Part shown: positions 26,098 through 38,924 of the stretch, piece by piece
How the letters are laid out: every line of letters begins with the position of its first letter
How positions within the stretch are numbered: position 1 is the first letter of the stretch
Source: Antitrichia curtipendula
Taxonomy: Eukaryota; Streptophyta; Bryopsida; Hypnales; Leucodontaceae
Length of the DNA: 64,000 nucleotides
Direction: 5' to 3'
Assembly (NCBI GenBank): GCA_951230915.1
Contig: OX579642.1
Location: 6,014,001-6,078,000 of the forward strand
Notes under the pieces: generated by a model
Database searches by the model: none
Told to the model about the DNA's origin: nothing
Seen by the model: the letters and a program-made list of their open reading frames with translations, nothing else
Position numbers and translations under genes: made by a program

Positions 26098-27329
26098 GGT
26101 GACCTTTGTGGAGTGCTTGAAGGAAGTGATATACAAAGCATTGCATTTGACTCCTTGAACATGATATATCTACTAAATTATAGACAAAACATAAACATTG
26201 GATTGAGGATTCAATAATTAAAGTCCTTCCTTAGGATGTAACTTTAGTAACAAAACTTTCTCATATTCAACTACTTTATATAATTGTCAAGTGTGGAGTT
26301 CTTCAAATCATCTCTAAATGTCCAATCACAATTCTTATATGCCCTTCAAAGTACAAGATTTCCAATCCCAATTCTTCTTATTTAGAATGTATGGTAAGAT
26401 TCCATAATAAGGTGTAATCAAGTATCTTATAAGAATGCATCCAAACATAGTCTTAGAAGGTAATTTGAAGAACTTGTTGTATTGAATTAATTTGATGAGT
26501 TCACTTGGTCAACTCTATAAGAGAGGGATTTTCATCCATTTGGTTATCTATTTACATAGTTAAATTGTTTATCAAGATAGATTGAAGATTCCTAAAACTA
26601 AATTTAGAAGAATATTTTTTCTTGATGACAAATGCAATGAAATCTTGTCCTTCCAAAATAAGATTATTTGATTACCATTGAAGTATGGATGAAATTGGTG
26701 GTTTGAAGGGTGAATTTTTAGGGTTGAACTAAAGGGCGCTTCCAAATTCCAAATTCTCTTCATGGATTGTAGAAGGAGAATTAAAAATATCAAATGTGAA
26801 ATTCTTAGTATAATGACTAGTTGAAATTTCCAACTCTAAATCCCAATTTGTCTCATGTACATCACTATTTAGAAATTAAGTGCTCCCAAATGGATCAAAT
26901 ACTAAAAAACATATTAGTTTGGGTGGCATTTTTTGCATCAAATCAACATTGGACAAATTTAGACAAAATTTTAGCCCACTATGATGCTTTATATGATGTT
27001 TTTCTCCTCATTTTTCACTCAAAGTTTTTTTTTAGACTTAACAATCAAGCTAGCTTTCTATTTTGCTAAATCCAATTTGGCCTCCAAGTCCCACTTTATA
27101 AAGTATCTTGTAAGCATTTGGAAGTGATGTGGGACTTTTTACTTGGAAAATTGAGCCTTTGGACTTTAGACATTGTGTAAAGTCCCAAATCCCAATTTTT
27201 AACTCTTCATTGATTTTGAGAGTTCAATGGAACATGATTATGACTTGGAATATATTGTAGTGTGAAGTGACCGTGAAGACGCTGCAACTTGCAAAAGAAT
27301 TTTCTAGAATAATATACCCAAAACATGAT
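26098..27329. other. AT-rich intergenic, no gene recognised
   Basis: Short open frames at 26572-26793 and 26821-27069 have no recognisable motif. No inverted-repeat ends were found. Confidence 0.35.
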
Positions 27330-27590
27330 GCATTTTTTTTCTTGTTTTTGAAGAAGTGCCAAAGTGGTGATATTCAATGTTACAGTGGTGCTCCAAGGTT
27401 CAACATTAATCCATTAGTACATATCACATATCTATAACTTGGTTTTCATCCACAATTTGGTAATTTTGTCTAAGATTTTTTTTAATTTGAAGTTCTTTTG
27501 GCTATTTCATCCAAATTTTTAGCTATTTTTAGCCGTTTTTTAGCCAAATTATTTTTCTCTAGGGCAATCTGGCACCAAAAAGCCCCCCCC
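27330..27590. repeat. Dispersed repeat F, copy 2
   Basis: Second copy of the repeat at 7317-7570, in the same orientation. It ends against element A3, which begins at 27611. Confidence 0.5.
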
Positions 27591-27610
27591 AAAAGTCCTA
27601 ACTCCAATTA

Positions 27611-28976
27611 AGGTAGACAAGCCTATTACCACCCTGATTTGCAATCTAACTATCTTGGGGACAATTCCAAGAGGGACACATATTTTTCAAAGGTGTGCGC
27701 TTGTTTCATGAGTCAAATCCATGGAGTTACAATTTCCCAATCAAAATTATAATTTTTGTAAATTTTGAAGTGCTTAGCCTTGAAATTACAAAACCATCCA
27801 TAGAGTGGAGTCATAAACGTCTTATAAACCCCTAAAGGACCAAACACCATTTTTTGACAACATAGCAATTTTGGGCAGCTCACTACAAACGTAATTTTTA
27901 ATTTTTTTCTTTGAAATTTTCACACAAGATGCCCAAGGAGTATCTTTAAGGCCCAACAATTTTCATAACTTTTGACTACGTGCTTAAAAAGTTATTGCAT
28001 GATATGTCATTTTCATTGGTTGGTCGGCAGCTGAAAAAACTTCTTTAAAAAACACTTTTAAAAAACAAAATAAATTGAAATTGGTTCTTTAGATTTATAT
28101 ATATGCACTAAGCTTTGAATCATTCCATTTTGATTAATGAGATGAAAGTTATGAGGAGTTTTAGTTTGAGGGTAGTTATAGAATCTCTACTCTATGATAA
28201 ACTTTGAAGTTCTTTATTTAACTCAATTTTCAATATTTTTGAAAAAAAATAAAAGTATTGTGTGTAGATTGTTGATTACAACATTACAATGGTTGGGATT
28301 GGCAGTTTTCAATTCCATATTTAAATTCTTAACAATTTAGTGTTTTGAATCATTCTCTACCTCTTCTACTTACTAATTTTTCCCTATATGTTTTACAATT
28401 CCAAACGATCTGAAATTTTTCAAGCATGTAGCCAAGTTGCCTTGAAGAATGAATCCAAAGAGTAACCACCATTTTGGACATTTTTTCATACCAATGTAAT
28501 CTTGTGAAGTGCAGCTGCCCGGATTTTTGCAGGGACAAAAAAAGGGTTTTTGTCAATTCAAACGCTATTATCTTGCAATCCACACGGTGGAAACTTTTGA
28601 AATTTTTTCCACAACTTTTCAAAATAGTGTACTACAAGATCCTACGGTTACGTTTTTCCAAAAATGTTTTTTTCCGAAAATTTGGTACTTGTATTAGAAA
28701 TAGCAATTTTGGAGTGGTTTTGGTGAAACATAATCTTTGACCTTTAGGGGTTAACAACCCATAATCATCTCTTTATGTATCTATTAGCATTCAAGTATTC
28801 ACCAATCATCTATTGACACCTTACCTTTCATGGCGTTAATGCATTGATTTTGTCAAATTTCTATACAGATTTGGTTGATTTTCTGGATAGACTTGGGTGT
28901 GTGAATGGATGCAATTGCTGCCTAATGTAGGATGCGGAATTGGCTTGTGGACGAAACTGGGTGGGTCTACATTGGA
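27611..28976. mobile_element. Family A copy A3, split by a nested B-I element
   Basis: The left end is AGGTAGACAAGCCTATTA after TA. Sequence at 28755-28976 (GACACCTTACC..., GATTTTGTCAAATTTC) matches the reverse complement of the left part of copy A1. The interval 27838-28750 is B-I sequence, which explains the larger size. The right end is eroded. Confidence 0.5.
27838..28750. mobile_element. Subfamily B-I copy B6, nested in A3
   Basis: It begins CCCCTAAAGGACCAAAC and ends GACCTTTAGGGG followed by TTAA (28751-28754). The left flank is TAAA, one base off TTAA. The body is collinear with B1 and with the reverse complement of 39863-40806, including the GTGCAGCTGCCCGG landmark. Confidence 0.6.
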
Positions 28977-29334
28977 ATAAAAATGAGTAGTTTTTCATAT
29001 GGAACCTAAAACAAGTGGTTTTGTATTTTTTCAAGCAATTTTGAATTACTTATGAATTTTTAAAGATTCAGAGCACACTACCTTACAATCGTTTTCTAGC
29101 TTCCCGACTTTGTTTCCTCTGTCAATTTTAGAGTTGTTGCAGAATTCTCTTTGCCAATGCGTCATAGCTCATTTAGAATTTGACCTTCAAGTCCATGAAC
29201 AGCTTCTGCCGTCACGGTCACATACAAGGGGCGCTATTCGGAATTGTAAAGGAGAAGCCCACCCCGGTGGTATTGGTGCACAATAGTATTCATTTGCAAA
29301 TTCATGGCAATGCGAGCCAGCAGGAGCTTTTCTA

Positions 29335-29605
29335 TAAGTTAGGGTTTTTATTCTTGAGTGGCTTGTCATTGTAGTGCTTTCTTATGGAGCAGATGTAATA
29401 TTACACAGAGTGTGGATTCAATGGAGGAAGAATTATATAATTTTACAAGTGCGGATTATAAGGCATTGAAAATATTGAACTGCATGTCTGCATGGCAATC
29501 CGGAGTAGGGTTTGTATTTTTGAGAGGCCTTTCATTGTGGTAATTCTTACCGACCAGTTGCATTGCATGGAGTGGGTATTGAATGGAGGGATAGTATAAT
29601 TTTCT
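29335..29605. repeat. Imperfect tandem duplication upstream of the trihelix pseudogene
   Basis: Two segments (about 29340-29445 and 29508-29600) share the order 'agggtttt-tatt-ttgag-ggc-t-tcattgt', then 'ttcaatggagg' or 'attgaatggaggg', then 'tataatttt'. It could be a duplicated 5' leader of the neighbouring gene. Non-coding. Confidence 0.35.
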
Positions 29606-29612
29606 TTTTGCA

Positions 29613-31625
29613 ATGAGGGATTGGGCATCGGAATTAGTAGCTTTGGCGTATGCTATGCGACTACCACAGACGGGGATGAGGAAGGATCACTTAACAATTA
29701 TTATGAGCATGCCAAGCTTCTTGTATGAGCAAGGCTACTCTAACATAGGCTCCGAGATGACGCCAACAACGCCAAATGGACGAGACTGGATCGCGGGGAA
29801 TAACCAAAAACACAACTGGATTCCGCAGTAGGGTTACCCTATTGAGACAACAAAAGAATCTATTGCTATCTGTGTGGAGCTGGAAAAAGATTTCACGCAA
29901 TCAGGACATTGTGGGAAATCATTTCGGAGAAGATGAAGGAGCGCTCCTATCGGCACAGTGCCTACCAATGCAAGTGTAAATGGAAGAACCTCGTCAATTG
30001 ATACAAGGTTTGTGCATCCTACTCTTTTGCTCCTAAGCAGTTTCTATTTCCACCAATTTTCAAAAGTGTAGTGACGATTATACCTTTTTGTTTGAAATTC
30101 CTTGAGCTGTGGGGTTTAGAATTTAGTTTTTTTGTCATTATATTTTGCAAAGTTAGGCAACTCTTTTACTAACTCTTAAGGCACACAAAAGTCCAAATTA
30201 TGCCCCAATTTCTTTTGGCATTTTTTTATAAATCGTATGTTACTTTCTTTAGTCCAATTTTATTTATTTTTTGAACCATCTGCTCACATGTAATTTTTAT
30301 TTACACCAATTTTCAATTATATAGAGATGATGAAATTGTTTCGATTCAAATTCGTGAGGGTTATGACTTGGTTTCGATCATGGTATAAGGCAGCTCTTTT
30401 GTAAACTCGTAACAGAACAAGAGACTCAAATTGAACTTCATAATGTTTTAGCACTTTCCAATGCGTTACACGGGACTTCTTTTTATCCAATTTTCTTGAC
30501 AAACATATATCATGGTCTATGAAATTGATCATTTTTTAAACTAGGAATCCTTGATCTGTTCAAGTTTAAGCAGTTATGTGAGGTGTCAATGTTCAGGGTA
30601 AGGAGACCTTGGAACCTGACAATAGAAGGCAATGTCCTTTCTTTAACAAACTCTACACAGTCTATTTTAGCAAGTGAAGAACATGGATCGGTTGTATATT
30701 GCAGTCCCCCCAAAAGGTAAAACAAGCCGGGCTCCAAGCTATCGGCCGTAGACTCTGAGGAAGAAGACGAGTTGGAAGAGGATAACAAAGACGAGCGTCT
30801 GTAGCGCCGGAAGAAGAAGTCTGACAAAGAGTGGCAGTGGGTGACTGCCAACAAATACCGGACGAATAGTATACATGAGGTCTTGCAAGATTTCTTCTAG
30901 CAACAACTGAAAGGGAAAGGCATTTGGTGTAAGGTTTTGGTCAAGCAAGAGCTCTAACTACCATCTCATAAAGTCTTGTTCAATTGTGGTGTTATCATTT
31001 GTTGAGGATAAATTCACTTGTTATCTACACATATTCCATCAAGTTTAATTCATGTCATTTACTATGGTTTTGCCGTACTCTAAACTGAGAGAGGTCGGTG
31101 GTGCAAGTGTGAGATGACAAGTGGGAGCTTGAGCGGTGTTTGAAGGAGCAGGAGTGGCAGAAGAAAATGGAAGACTTAAGGTAACAGGTCCAGAAATCGC
31201 CCACCTAAGAGCTGAAACTGAATTTTGGGAAGGCAAAACTTCTTGAAATATTTTTCAGTAAATTTTCCTTGAAAGAGAAGTGAATTTGGCATCTAACCTA
31301 GGTCATTTCATATTTTTTGGAGCTTTTTGAAATTAGTTATGAATTTTTGAAGTTGAACTGGCATAGGGCTCCAAAATCGTCCACCCCTGAAAGATACAGG
31401 GGTTTTACATCAATGAAGGCTATGAAAAAACAGCATGTATAAATCGTGTACATTTCACAGGTGGGCGGTTCTTAATGCCCGAACTATTCTCGAGCTTGTT
31501 ACCTTAGAGCATAACTAGATCACCATAGAACATGCGTGGTGGAAGTGAGAAGAGGAGGGCAAAGAGAGGGAAGAAGCACATGCGGAGAAGCAAGATGACC
31601 TTTTTGCTTAGCTTTTCTCCAAGTA
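29613..31625 (+). pseudogene. GT-3-type trihelix transcription factor pseudogene
   Basis: Trihelix factors are plant DNA-binding proteins that recognise GT elements. The exon at about 29700-30008 gives MSMPSFLYEQGYSNIGSEM, then ETTKESIAICVELEKDF, then after a frame change near 29885-29893 TLWEIISEKMKERSYRHS and YQCKCKWKNLVN, the family's tryptophan-containing trihelix signature. A GT donor follows at 30009. Later pieces are 30747-30955 (acidic VDSEEEDELEEDNKDERL, then WVTANKYRTNSIHEVLQDFF), 31116-31184 (KWELERCLKEQEWQKKMEDL) and 31528-31625 (KEREEAHAEKQDDLF), matching the coiled C-terminus of GT-3 proteins. In-frame stops: 29829, 29999, 30802, 30898, 31182, 31546, 31609. A hairpin MITE abuts the last codon. 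Confidence 0.7.
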
Positions 31626-31783
31626 AGGTAAACCATCCCATTGCGGTCAGAATTTGAGTAGGCCCCATTGTGGTCAAAATGTTAATGGTAGTGTACATTT
31701 GAGTTCTCAAATGTACACCACCATTAATATTTTGACCACAATGGGATGGTCTCAAATTCTGAGCGCAATGAGATGGTTTACTT
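31626..31783. mobile_element. Hairpin MITE of family C (copy C2)
   Basis: It is a 158-bp near-palindrome with arms of about 78 bp around a centre at about 31705 (CATTTGAG TT CTCAAATG), flanked by TA. Ends are AGGTAAACCATCCCATTG and the reverse complement AAGTAAACCATCTCATTG. It could form a long hairpin RNA if transcribed. Confidence 0.7.
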
Positions 31784-32533
31784 TAAACACAATGCATTAC
31801 TCAGAGGTGAAATCAAAAGCATTTTGCAAAAAGCAAAAGCAAAAGCATTACAGGAGTTCTGGGAAATCTGAGCCTATGTAGAATTGTGACCCCAAGTAAG
31901 TGTCAAAAGTGCCATGCTAGTTGTTCTTCTCACTCTATTAGGTTGTATTGTATGTTGATGAATCATTGTCTATACGGTACCCGGCAATTCTCAACCCTCC
32001 ATCCTATTATGCCATTCAAAAAAAAATTGCATAATGTATCATATGATAATTGTTTTTTGTCTTGCAAAATTAATCATTCAATTCTTACGCAAATCCAATC
32101 AAGCATACCAAATTTGGGTTTCAAAAAACCAAAACTCCATTTTAGGTGAATTGTCTCTTTAAATTTTAATGATTTTACACAATAATTCATTGAAAAACAT
32201 CAATGATGAATTTTTTTCAATTTCATTGTGGTGATATGTAGGAAACATCCATACAAACATCTTTCCTTCAATAAGCATCTCCAAAAAGTTTTAGAATTTC
32301 CTCACAACATTTTCAAAAGTTGGAGTGACAATGTCCAAATTTTGAAAAATAGATATTTTTTTATTGTAATTAAGAAGTGAGCACATTCTTGATTTATTGT
32401 TTTGAAATACATGTACTGCTATTTGTATTTGAATTATTTGTCATTTAATCAGTTCTATAGAACTGGACATATGTTGGAGACACATCTTTAAGAAATTTCA
32501 AGATCATTGGACAATGCCTCTTGTAGATCATAG
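31784..32533. other. AT-rich, no gene recognised
   Basis: The 31886-32149 open frame has no motif. It contains short internal repeats 'aaaagcaaaagc' near 31830. Nothing else is supported. Confidence 0.3.
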
Positions 32534-32761
32534 CATTACAAAAAATATGAGGCCTCAACAAGGCTGTGAGTGCTGATTTTCGGGACCCGCGGGTGCTATT
32601 ACGGGGAAATAAAATAAAATAAAATAACGTGGCGCTGATGTGGCACTTCGACCACGTCAGAATTTCAGTTTCAGGAAATTTTTTTCAAAAAAACACTCTA
32701 TAGTATCACTACGGGGGGCTAGGCTTAACAGCCTTCTGGACCCCCCAAATTTTTTGTAATG
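32534..32761. mobile_element. Family E MITE copy 1
   Basis: The left end CATTACAAAAAATATGAGG is matched by the reverse-complemented right end CATTACAAAAAATTTGGGG, with further inverted similarity (AAGGCTGT on both sides). The GC-richer core contains an (AAAAT)n tract and TGATGTGGCAC...CCACGTCAGA, which recurs in copy 2 (41332-41618). Target duplication unclear. Confidence 0.5.
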
Positions 32762-34328
32762 TGTTTTGTACAAAGCATACTTCAAATTTTGAGAAACAAG
32801 ATTCTTAGGAATTATTTGGTACAAAGAGAAATCTAGGTGTGAAGAATTTTTTTTGGGAAGTGAAGGTGATCATTCATATTATACACTTGCTGAGTTGTCT
32901 TTTAGAGAACATCCATTTAGAAGCATTGTAGGGTCAAGACTAGGGTATGAATAAACAAAAAATATAAATCTATAGTAATATCATGGACATATTTTTGAAA
33001 AAACAACCACTGTTTGACATTTATATACAATATTGTATTGAAAGATGTATAGTTATAGGTGTCTCCTATGCATACTGTTTATGTGATTATCTCTTGTAAT
33101 GAAACCCAATAACATGTCTTTTCTTTATCTTTCAAAATCCCTTGAAGTCCAACTAATGTCTTTTTCATGACCACGTTTTATGTTGTTTTTCAATTTCTTT
33201 ACTATGAAAATGTACATACATAGGCATCAAATTGTATACAATTATGTATTTTGAGAGTTTTATAAATCCAAATTGTGATTAGATTATTTTATAATGTGAT
33301 TTGTTTATAAAATCACAATTATATTTTTCTAAAAAAAAAATCATGAGTACATAAATCTATTAAATTCAAATGCTAAAAGCATACATTTAGACAAATGAAA
33401 AAGTACAAGGTTTTGAATACGTGGAATACATTTGAATTCAGTGTTATTTAGAATTTAAAAGCTTAATATTGAAGAGTTTAAGAGGTTCAAAGATGTGAAG
33501 TATGATTTCACATTTTTTGGATTTACATTTTGGTTCCATCCTTGATGAGTCCTAAATGACTGAATGAATAACTTTCACCGGTTGTCTCATAAAACTTTTT
33601 AACTCCCATTGATTGTTTAGAAGCTATATTAAATCTTTTATCATTAGTTAAAAATATGAGGATTATTTTACTCAGCTACATGTTTTAACGAAGATGAACA
33701 AGTCTTGCTTCTACTGCATTTTGACCCGACTATAATCCCTAATGGCCCAAGTCAATTATTCAGTCACATACTTGAAATAGAACAAGGTCCCTAAAAATAC
33801 ACCTTGGAGACATGCGGTTACAAAAGAACACAAGAACTCACTACTATAGTGAATTGAGAGGTAGACTTTCATTGCAAAATCAAAATATAAAGGTGTTCTA
33901 AAGACACATGCATCTATATTCACTACTTAAAAAATGAAACTAGAGGCAGATGGAATTAAAAAAATAATATTTATATATAATAAATCTATAAAAATTTGAA
34001 ACTATTCTAAGAGATTCATTTTACTAATTATCTTACAATATATTAAAATGTTATTTAATTTTTTTTTTAAATTATGAAAAATAAGGTATTAATTCAATTG
34101 GAATGGTTGAAAGTAGTGTGCATCATTATGTTGATTGCACACACACAAATGTACATTTAGGAACTATTGTCACAAATGTCAATCTAAAATCTATTGTCAA
34201 GTAGCTATTGAAATTTTTTATTGCAAGGATTTTGTTCTTCAAAATTCTTGAAATTAAATGGTGAATAAACAATGCATGTAAAATAAATAAAATGTTAAAA
34301 ACTCTTAGAAACTCTTAGAACTTCTAAT
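32762..34328. other. AT-rich intergenic, nothing recognised
   Basis: No open frame over 60 codons with any motif, no inverted-repeat ends and no similarity to other repeats in the window. Confidence 0.35.
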
Positions 34329-35457
34329 TTAACCCCTGAGCGCCCCAGTGCCCCAAACTCGGCCCTACCAGATTTATTTTTCAAGAAAACGGAACCAGAT
34401 TCTATATGTACTCGACAAAATAAAGTACACGTTAAAAGGACGTGTGTGTGTGTTCATGGTGTGTAGTGGGGCCACCGGCTTCGGCCAGTTAGATCGGAGT
34501 GGGGGCCAATACTTCACGCAGAAAGCGTAGAAATGCAGTTTCTGTGCATTTTGCGCGGCCCGAGGCAACCAGGTCCACCGGCTCTAGCCGGTAGCATGTC
34601 GTTGGGTTCCATTTGGCGCGCTCTTCCTCCTACTGGCCAGGTCACTGTCTGCCTCTCTCATTGTGGAGTGCAGCGACGAGGGTTTAGGTTTGAGTACACT
34701 TGTCCCTGTTCCGTGCGGTTTCAGTTGGCATTGGGTTCGTTTCTGGACCAGTACACGGACTGCTGAGAAGGAGATGTGCTTCACTGTAGAGAGTGGGCAT
34801 GCACTTTGGCGATTGCAAGGGGAGGCGCAAACAGTTGCAAAATCGAATTGGTACCGTGAGAACTTTAGGCTTGGATAACGTGTACAATCAACTCACTCAT
34901 TGCAGAGAGTGTTCGGAGCTGCGAGGAGTGGAGAGTGCGTCGCGTGATGGATCTTCTTGCGTTAGATAGTGATTTACAAGAGGGCAGCTCCCGCCGAGTC
35001 ATGGCGGGCAAGCTGGAGCTAGAGTGTACAAGTCCGGCTTTGGAGCACAAGTGAAATCTAGTCGAGCCCAAGGCAACGCAGTCTGAATTGGTCGACATTC
35101 AGGCCCAATTGGAGGCCTGGGCCATCGCACGACACAAAGCGACATCTGCTCAAGTGACAAAGATCAAGTGCTGCTTCAATGAGGATTTCCTTCTAGGTCT
35201 TCATGAGCCTGCGGCGAACCACTACTGGCCTTCTCACTCGCGTGCTGAGAATTGGCGCTACTTGTTTCGGCGGCACTGTTTTCGAGCGCTCGGGGTCCAT
35301 GAACGACTTCCTGAAGGACATCCCGATGGTCTTCCACAATCTGTGAACGAATTCATCAGAACAAGGTGGTGGCCAACTGCAACTCCAAGCTCCGTGGACA
35401 GCAAGAAGGTGACACAAACTTCTCGAATTGCTAGGCCGTCGAGAAAGGCTGTCGTAA

Positions 35458-38400
35458 TTGGGAACCATGAGCGACCAGCTCGGCGTCCAGTCCCATACCC
35501 AGATCCACAGCGGCGCGGACGAGCGGGACTTGCGTGTGGCAGGGCAAACTCAGGTGCCGTTGCCGACCTCGACTGCAAGCCGGGGTCGGAATGACACTCC
35601 CGCCAATCGGGAGCGCGGCCGCGGTATTGAGCGCGGGAGGGGGAGGGGAGACAATTGGGGACGGGGGCAGGGCGGCGGGCATGCAAGGGGGAGGAATCCT
35701 TCTGCGCCCAATTTTGACCTGAATCGTGGACCGCGTGCATTGGATTTGAATGCACCACCCGAATCGGATGGAGAAAATCACGAAGACAGATTGGGCACGA
35801 GATTTCCCGCGATGGACGACAATGTACTCCCAGTCCGAGGCAGGGGCCGCGGCGGACGCCCACGTGGGGCCAGGGGAGGTGCTCAAGTTCACGGTACACG
35901 GGAGGCCAATGGAGTGGCAATTCCCGTGGTAGCAGGAGGTGCACAGGCACTGCGAGGCAGGGGCCGTGGACAGGCAGTGCGAGGCAGGGGCAGAGGACGC
36001 GGCCAAGGCCAGGGAGGTCGATCGCCAAGAGGAAGGGGAATTTCCCAACGTCGAGCAGGGGTCGGTGCACGTACAGACCTGGCTGCGGACCAGGACGAGT
36101 CTCCAACGGGAGATCCGCCAGAGAGATGGTCACCCCCCCCTATCGAACCTGCGACAAGGTCTCCACATTGCTTACGACGGCCGCGTGGGGCACCTCCAGA
36201 ATCTACAGGGCGTGGCACACAGTCACCTAGGCTTGCCTTTGGGGCAAGTGGACTGGAATTCTCCCCGAACTCCGACTTGGGCCATCATCGACGACGGAGG
36301 CGCATGAGCCAAGACCGGTAAGAATTGTGCACCATTGTTGGTCTTAGCCCTGAGTTGAAGACATCTTCGTAGTTTAGATGTGGATTTGTATGCCCTTCAT
36401 TCTGCATGCATCTGAAAAACGGCTTAGATAATGCATGTGGCCACTGTCAGGCAAGAGTTGCACATGCCTGCTTTCTAATTTCAATCCTTCCTGAGGAATG
36501 CAGGGCCCAAGGTGGTGGTGCAGAGCAACGCCGCCCACCAGTGAGGGGGCTCGCGGCAGCGTTCGCCGCATCAGCACGCGTACAAGATTGGCTACGGCAT
36601 ACTGCGGCCATCAACCACGAACGAAGAACTGGTGCAAATGAGTTCCTGCCACGCATTCATGGGCCTTTTGGAGGCGTATCTGTGCGTCCCTTGCCGCAGG
36701 CAGTGCGGGTGGCAGTTGGAGTGCTCGGTTTCAACATTGACGATTGCGGAGGTTTGGCAGAATTCGTTGGCGAACCCCTCCAACGTTGGCAGGAGAACGG
36801 AGTGCCTTTCTACTTCATTATTTTTGCAGGCACCGTGGGCGGGCAGAAGGTTCGAGTGTCTGACTGCATAGAGGTGGCACCTTGTGCGGCAGCACCAACG
36901 GTTGCTGTTGAAGACAACCTCGAGGTTGGACACGGAGCTACAGCGGAATCTGGCACTGATTCTGATGGCATCCCGAACTTCCCCACACAAAGGTTGGGGG
37001 ATGACGTTGATCCGCCGAGAGCCGCTGTCATGGACACGGAGGTGCGACGTGGGCCCCTTCAAGATCCGTCACCGCCGTTTCTGGACCCAGCCACCGCAGT
37101 GGAGGCTGACCGAATTTCTGAGGCCCAGTTCAACGAAGGCGACTCTGAACATGGAGGTGGGCCGACGGAGGACCCTGCGGATGACACTGGGGCCACGGAC
37201 AACAGCTGCGAATCCGATTGGAGGGCGCACTGGCACGATTTTGCAGGTGATGAATCCTCCCTTGACTTCTCTGATTCTCAATCGCAGTCAGAGAGCGGAG
37301 GTATCAATCTAGTGCATGAGATGGGAATTTACGATGGAGACGGTGACTTAGACAATTTAGATTTTCGTGAGCGATACCACGATAGGTATTGGCAGAGCCC
37401 GAAAAATACCTTGTTAGGCGATCGGGAATCTTTTAGGGGCCCTCATCCCGGCCCAACAGCGAGGGTAACTCGGAGGAAGCCGGCAGCGCTTCACTTCTTT
37501 GATTTGTTCTTTGACGAGGCAGTAATTCAACGGATTGTAGATCAAACAAACCTGTATGCATCACAGCAGGGTACAGGACGTTCTCAGAATACAAATGGAG
37601 GACCACTGTGGATTCCCACATGTCCACTTGAAATTCGTGCCTTCGTAGGTGTAACGATTCTCATGGGTATGAAGGTGATGCCCACAATTAGGGACTATTG
37701 GAAGCAGAAAGACTTCTTCCAATGCTCCTTGATACCTCGTGTCTTCACACGGAACCGGTTCGAGTCATTGTTACGTTGTTTACATTTGGTAAACAATGAA
37801 ACAGTAGTGACTGACCGCACATTGCCAGGGTATGACAAACTAGCTAAGGTGCGTTGGATTGTAGATGACTTTGTCACGAAGAGTCGTTCCTTATACAACC
37901 CGGAGAAGTACATGACTTGTGATGAAATAATGGTGGCCTATCAAGGACACTATTCCTCATTTTGACAGTACATGCCGGATAAGCCCACGAAGTATGGCTT
38001 CAAATATTTTGCAGCCGTTTGTAACCCATCCCGTTATATATTCAACCTCATTCCATATGTAGGCTCATCCGGTGTTCCAGAGGTCGGACAGGGTGAAAGG
38101 GTGGTGCGTGAACTCACCATAGGCTTGGATAACGTGGGTCACACCGTCGTGTGTGACAATTACTTCACATCCCCGGCTCTCTTCGAGGCTTTGTACAAGC
38201 GTGGGATATGGGCAACGGGGACGTTCAGGGCAAATCGAATTGGCTTGCCCACATCCCTTCTCGGATACAAGAGGGGTGAACATCCGCGCGGCACATTGAT
38301 TTGGCGAATGCATGCACAGCGGCGGATGGCTGCGACATGTTGGTACGATTCCAAACCCGTGTACATCTTGTCCACCTCTGCTGATCCTGTGGCTGAAGGT

Positions 38401-38924
38401 GCACGGTCCATGCGTTGGGTGAGTGGTGTGAGAGAGGCCATTGCTTCTACTCCACAACAAGTGGAGTACCAAACTAACATGCGTGGCGTTGACCTTGTGG
38501 ACCAGATGCGCACCGATTACAGTGTGCAGTTTCACTCACACAAATGGTGGCACAAACATTTTTTTTTTTTGTGGACAGCTGGTTGAACAACTCGTGGGTG
38601 CTATTCAAGCATGATCGCCTCAGTCGTGGTGAACCAGTGTATCGCCGCCGTCTTGCCTTTCACATGGAAGTGGCTGATAGTCTGATTTCTCCTTGGCTAG
38701 ATGCACCTTCTACTTGCAAGGTGGCATGCCTTCACCATGCAGGGGCTATCCATTTCAGTAGTAGGAGACCTGGAGTGTGGCGCAGGTGTATTGTTTGCAA
38801 GCACAAGACTCGATTCAGATGTGCCACGTGTTCAGGGGCTCATATGTGTCTAGATCGTTGCTTCGTGAAGGTCCACACTCAAATGAGGTGGGCGCTGCGA
38901 GTGACTCGACCCAGACGGCGTTGA
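35458..38924 (+). pseudogene. piggyBac transposase (DDE_Tnp_1_7), one nonsense and one frameshift
   Basis: Exon 1 (35458-36317) encodes an Arg/Gly-rich disordered N-terminus (repeated RGRGRG). A GT/AG intron 36318-36503 preserves frame. Exon 2 runs to 38924. The catalytic aspartates of the family are present: MTCDEIMVAYQG (about 37915-37950), VVCDNYFTSPALFEAL (38148-38195) and MRGVDLVDQMRTDY (about 38478-38520). The C-terminal cysteine-rich zinc domain CIVCKHKTRFRCATC follows (38789-38833). TGA at 37963-37965 interrupts the conserved 'S-RQYMPDKP' block and would be CGA before a single C-to-T change. The frame is lost in the 12-T run 38559-38570, one base short. The encoded protein would be about 1,090 aa, long for the family because of the N-terminal extension. 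The start is uncertain; an open frame begins at 35088 in another frame. Confidence 0.85.
36505..36900 (+). other. Unassigned folded-looking segment in the piggyBac N-terminal extension
   Basis: Between the Arg/Gly-rich region and the catalytic domain lies a segment rich in hydrophobic residues (FLPRIHGPFGGVSVRPLPQ, then WQENGVPFYFIIFAGTVGG). It reads as ordered protein rather than linker. I do not recognise it from other piggyBac proteins. Confidence 0.35.

Noticed and set aside
29613..31625. Rescue of in-frame stops by C-to-U RNA editing
   Set aside because: Such editing acts on organelle transcripts in plants. This sequence is nuclear (spliceosomal introns, nuclear transposons) and also carries frame changes that editing cannot fix.
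35258..36133. Long minus-strand open frames over the piggyBac N-terminus
   Set aside because: They are antisense shadows of the Arg/Gly-rich coding exon; GC-rich repeats keep several frames open. They contain no motif, while the plus strand splices in frame to the transposase.
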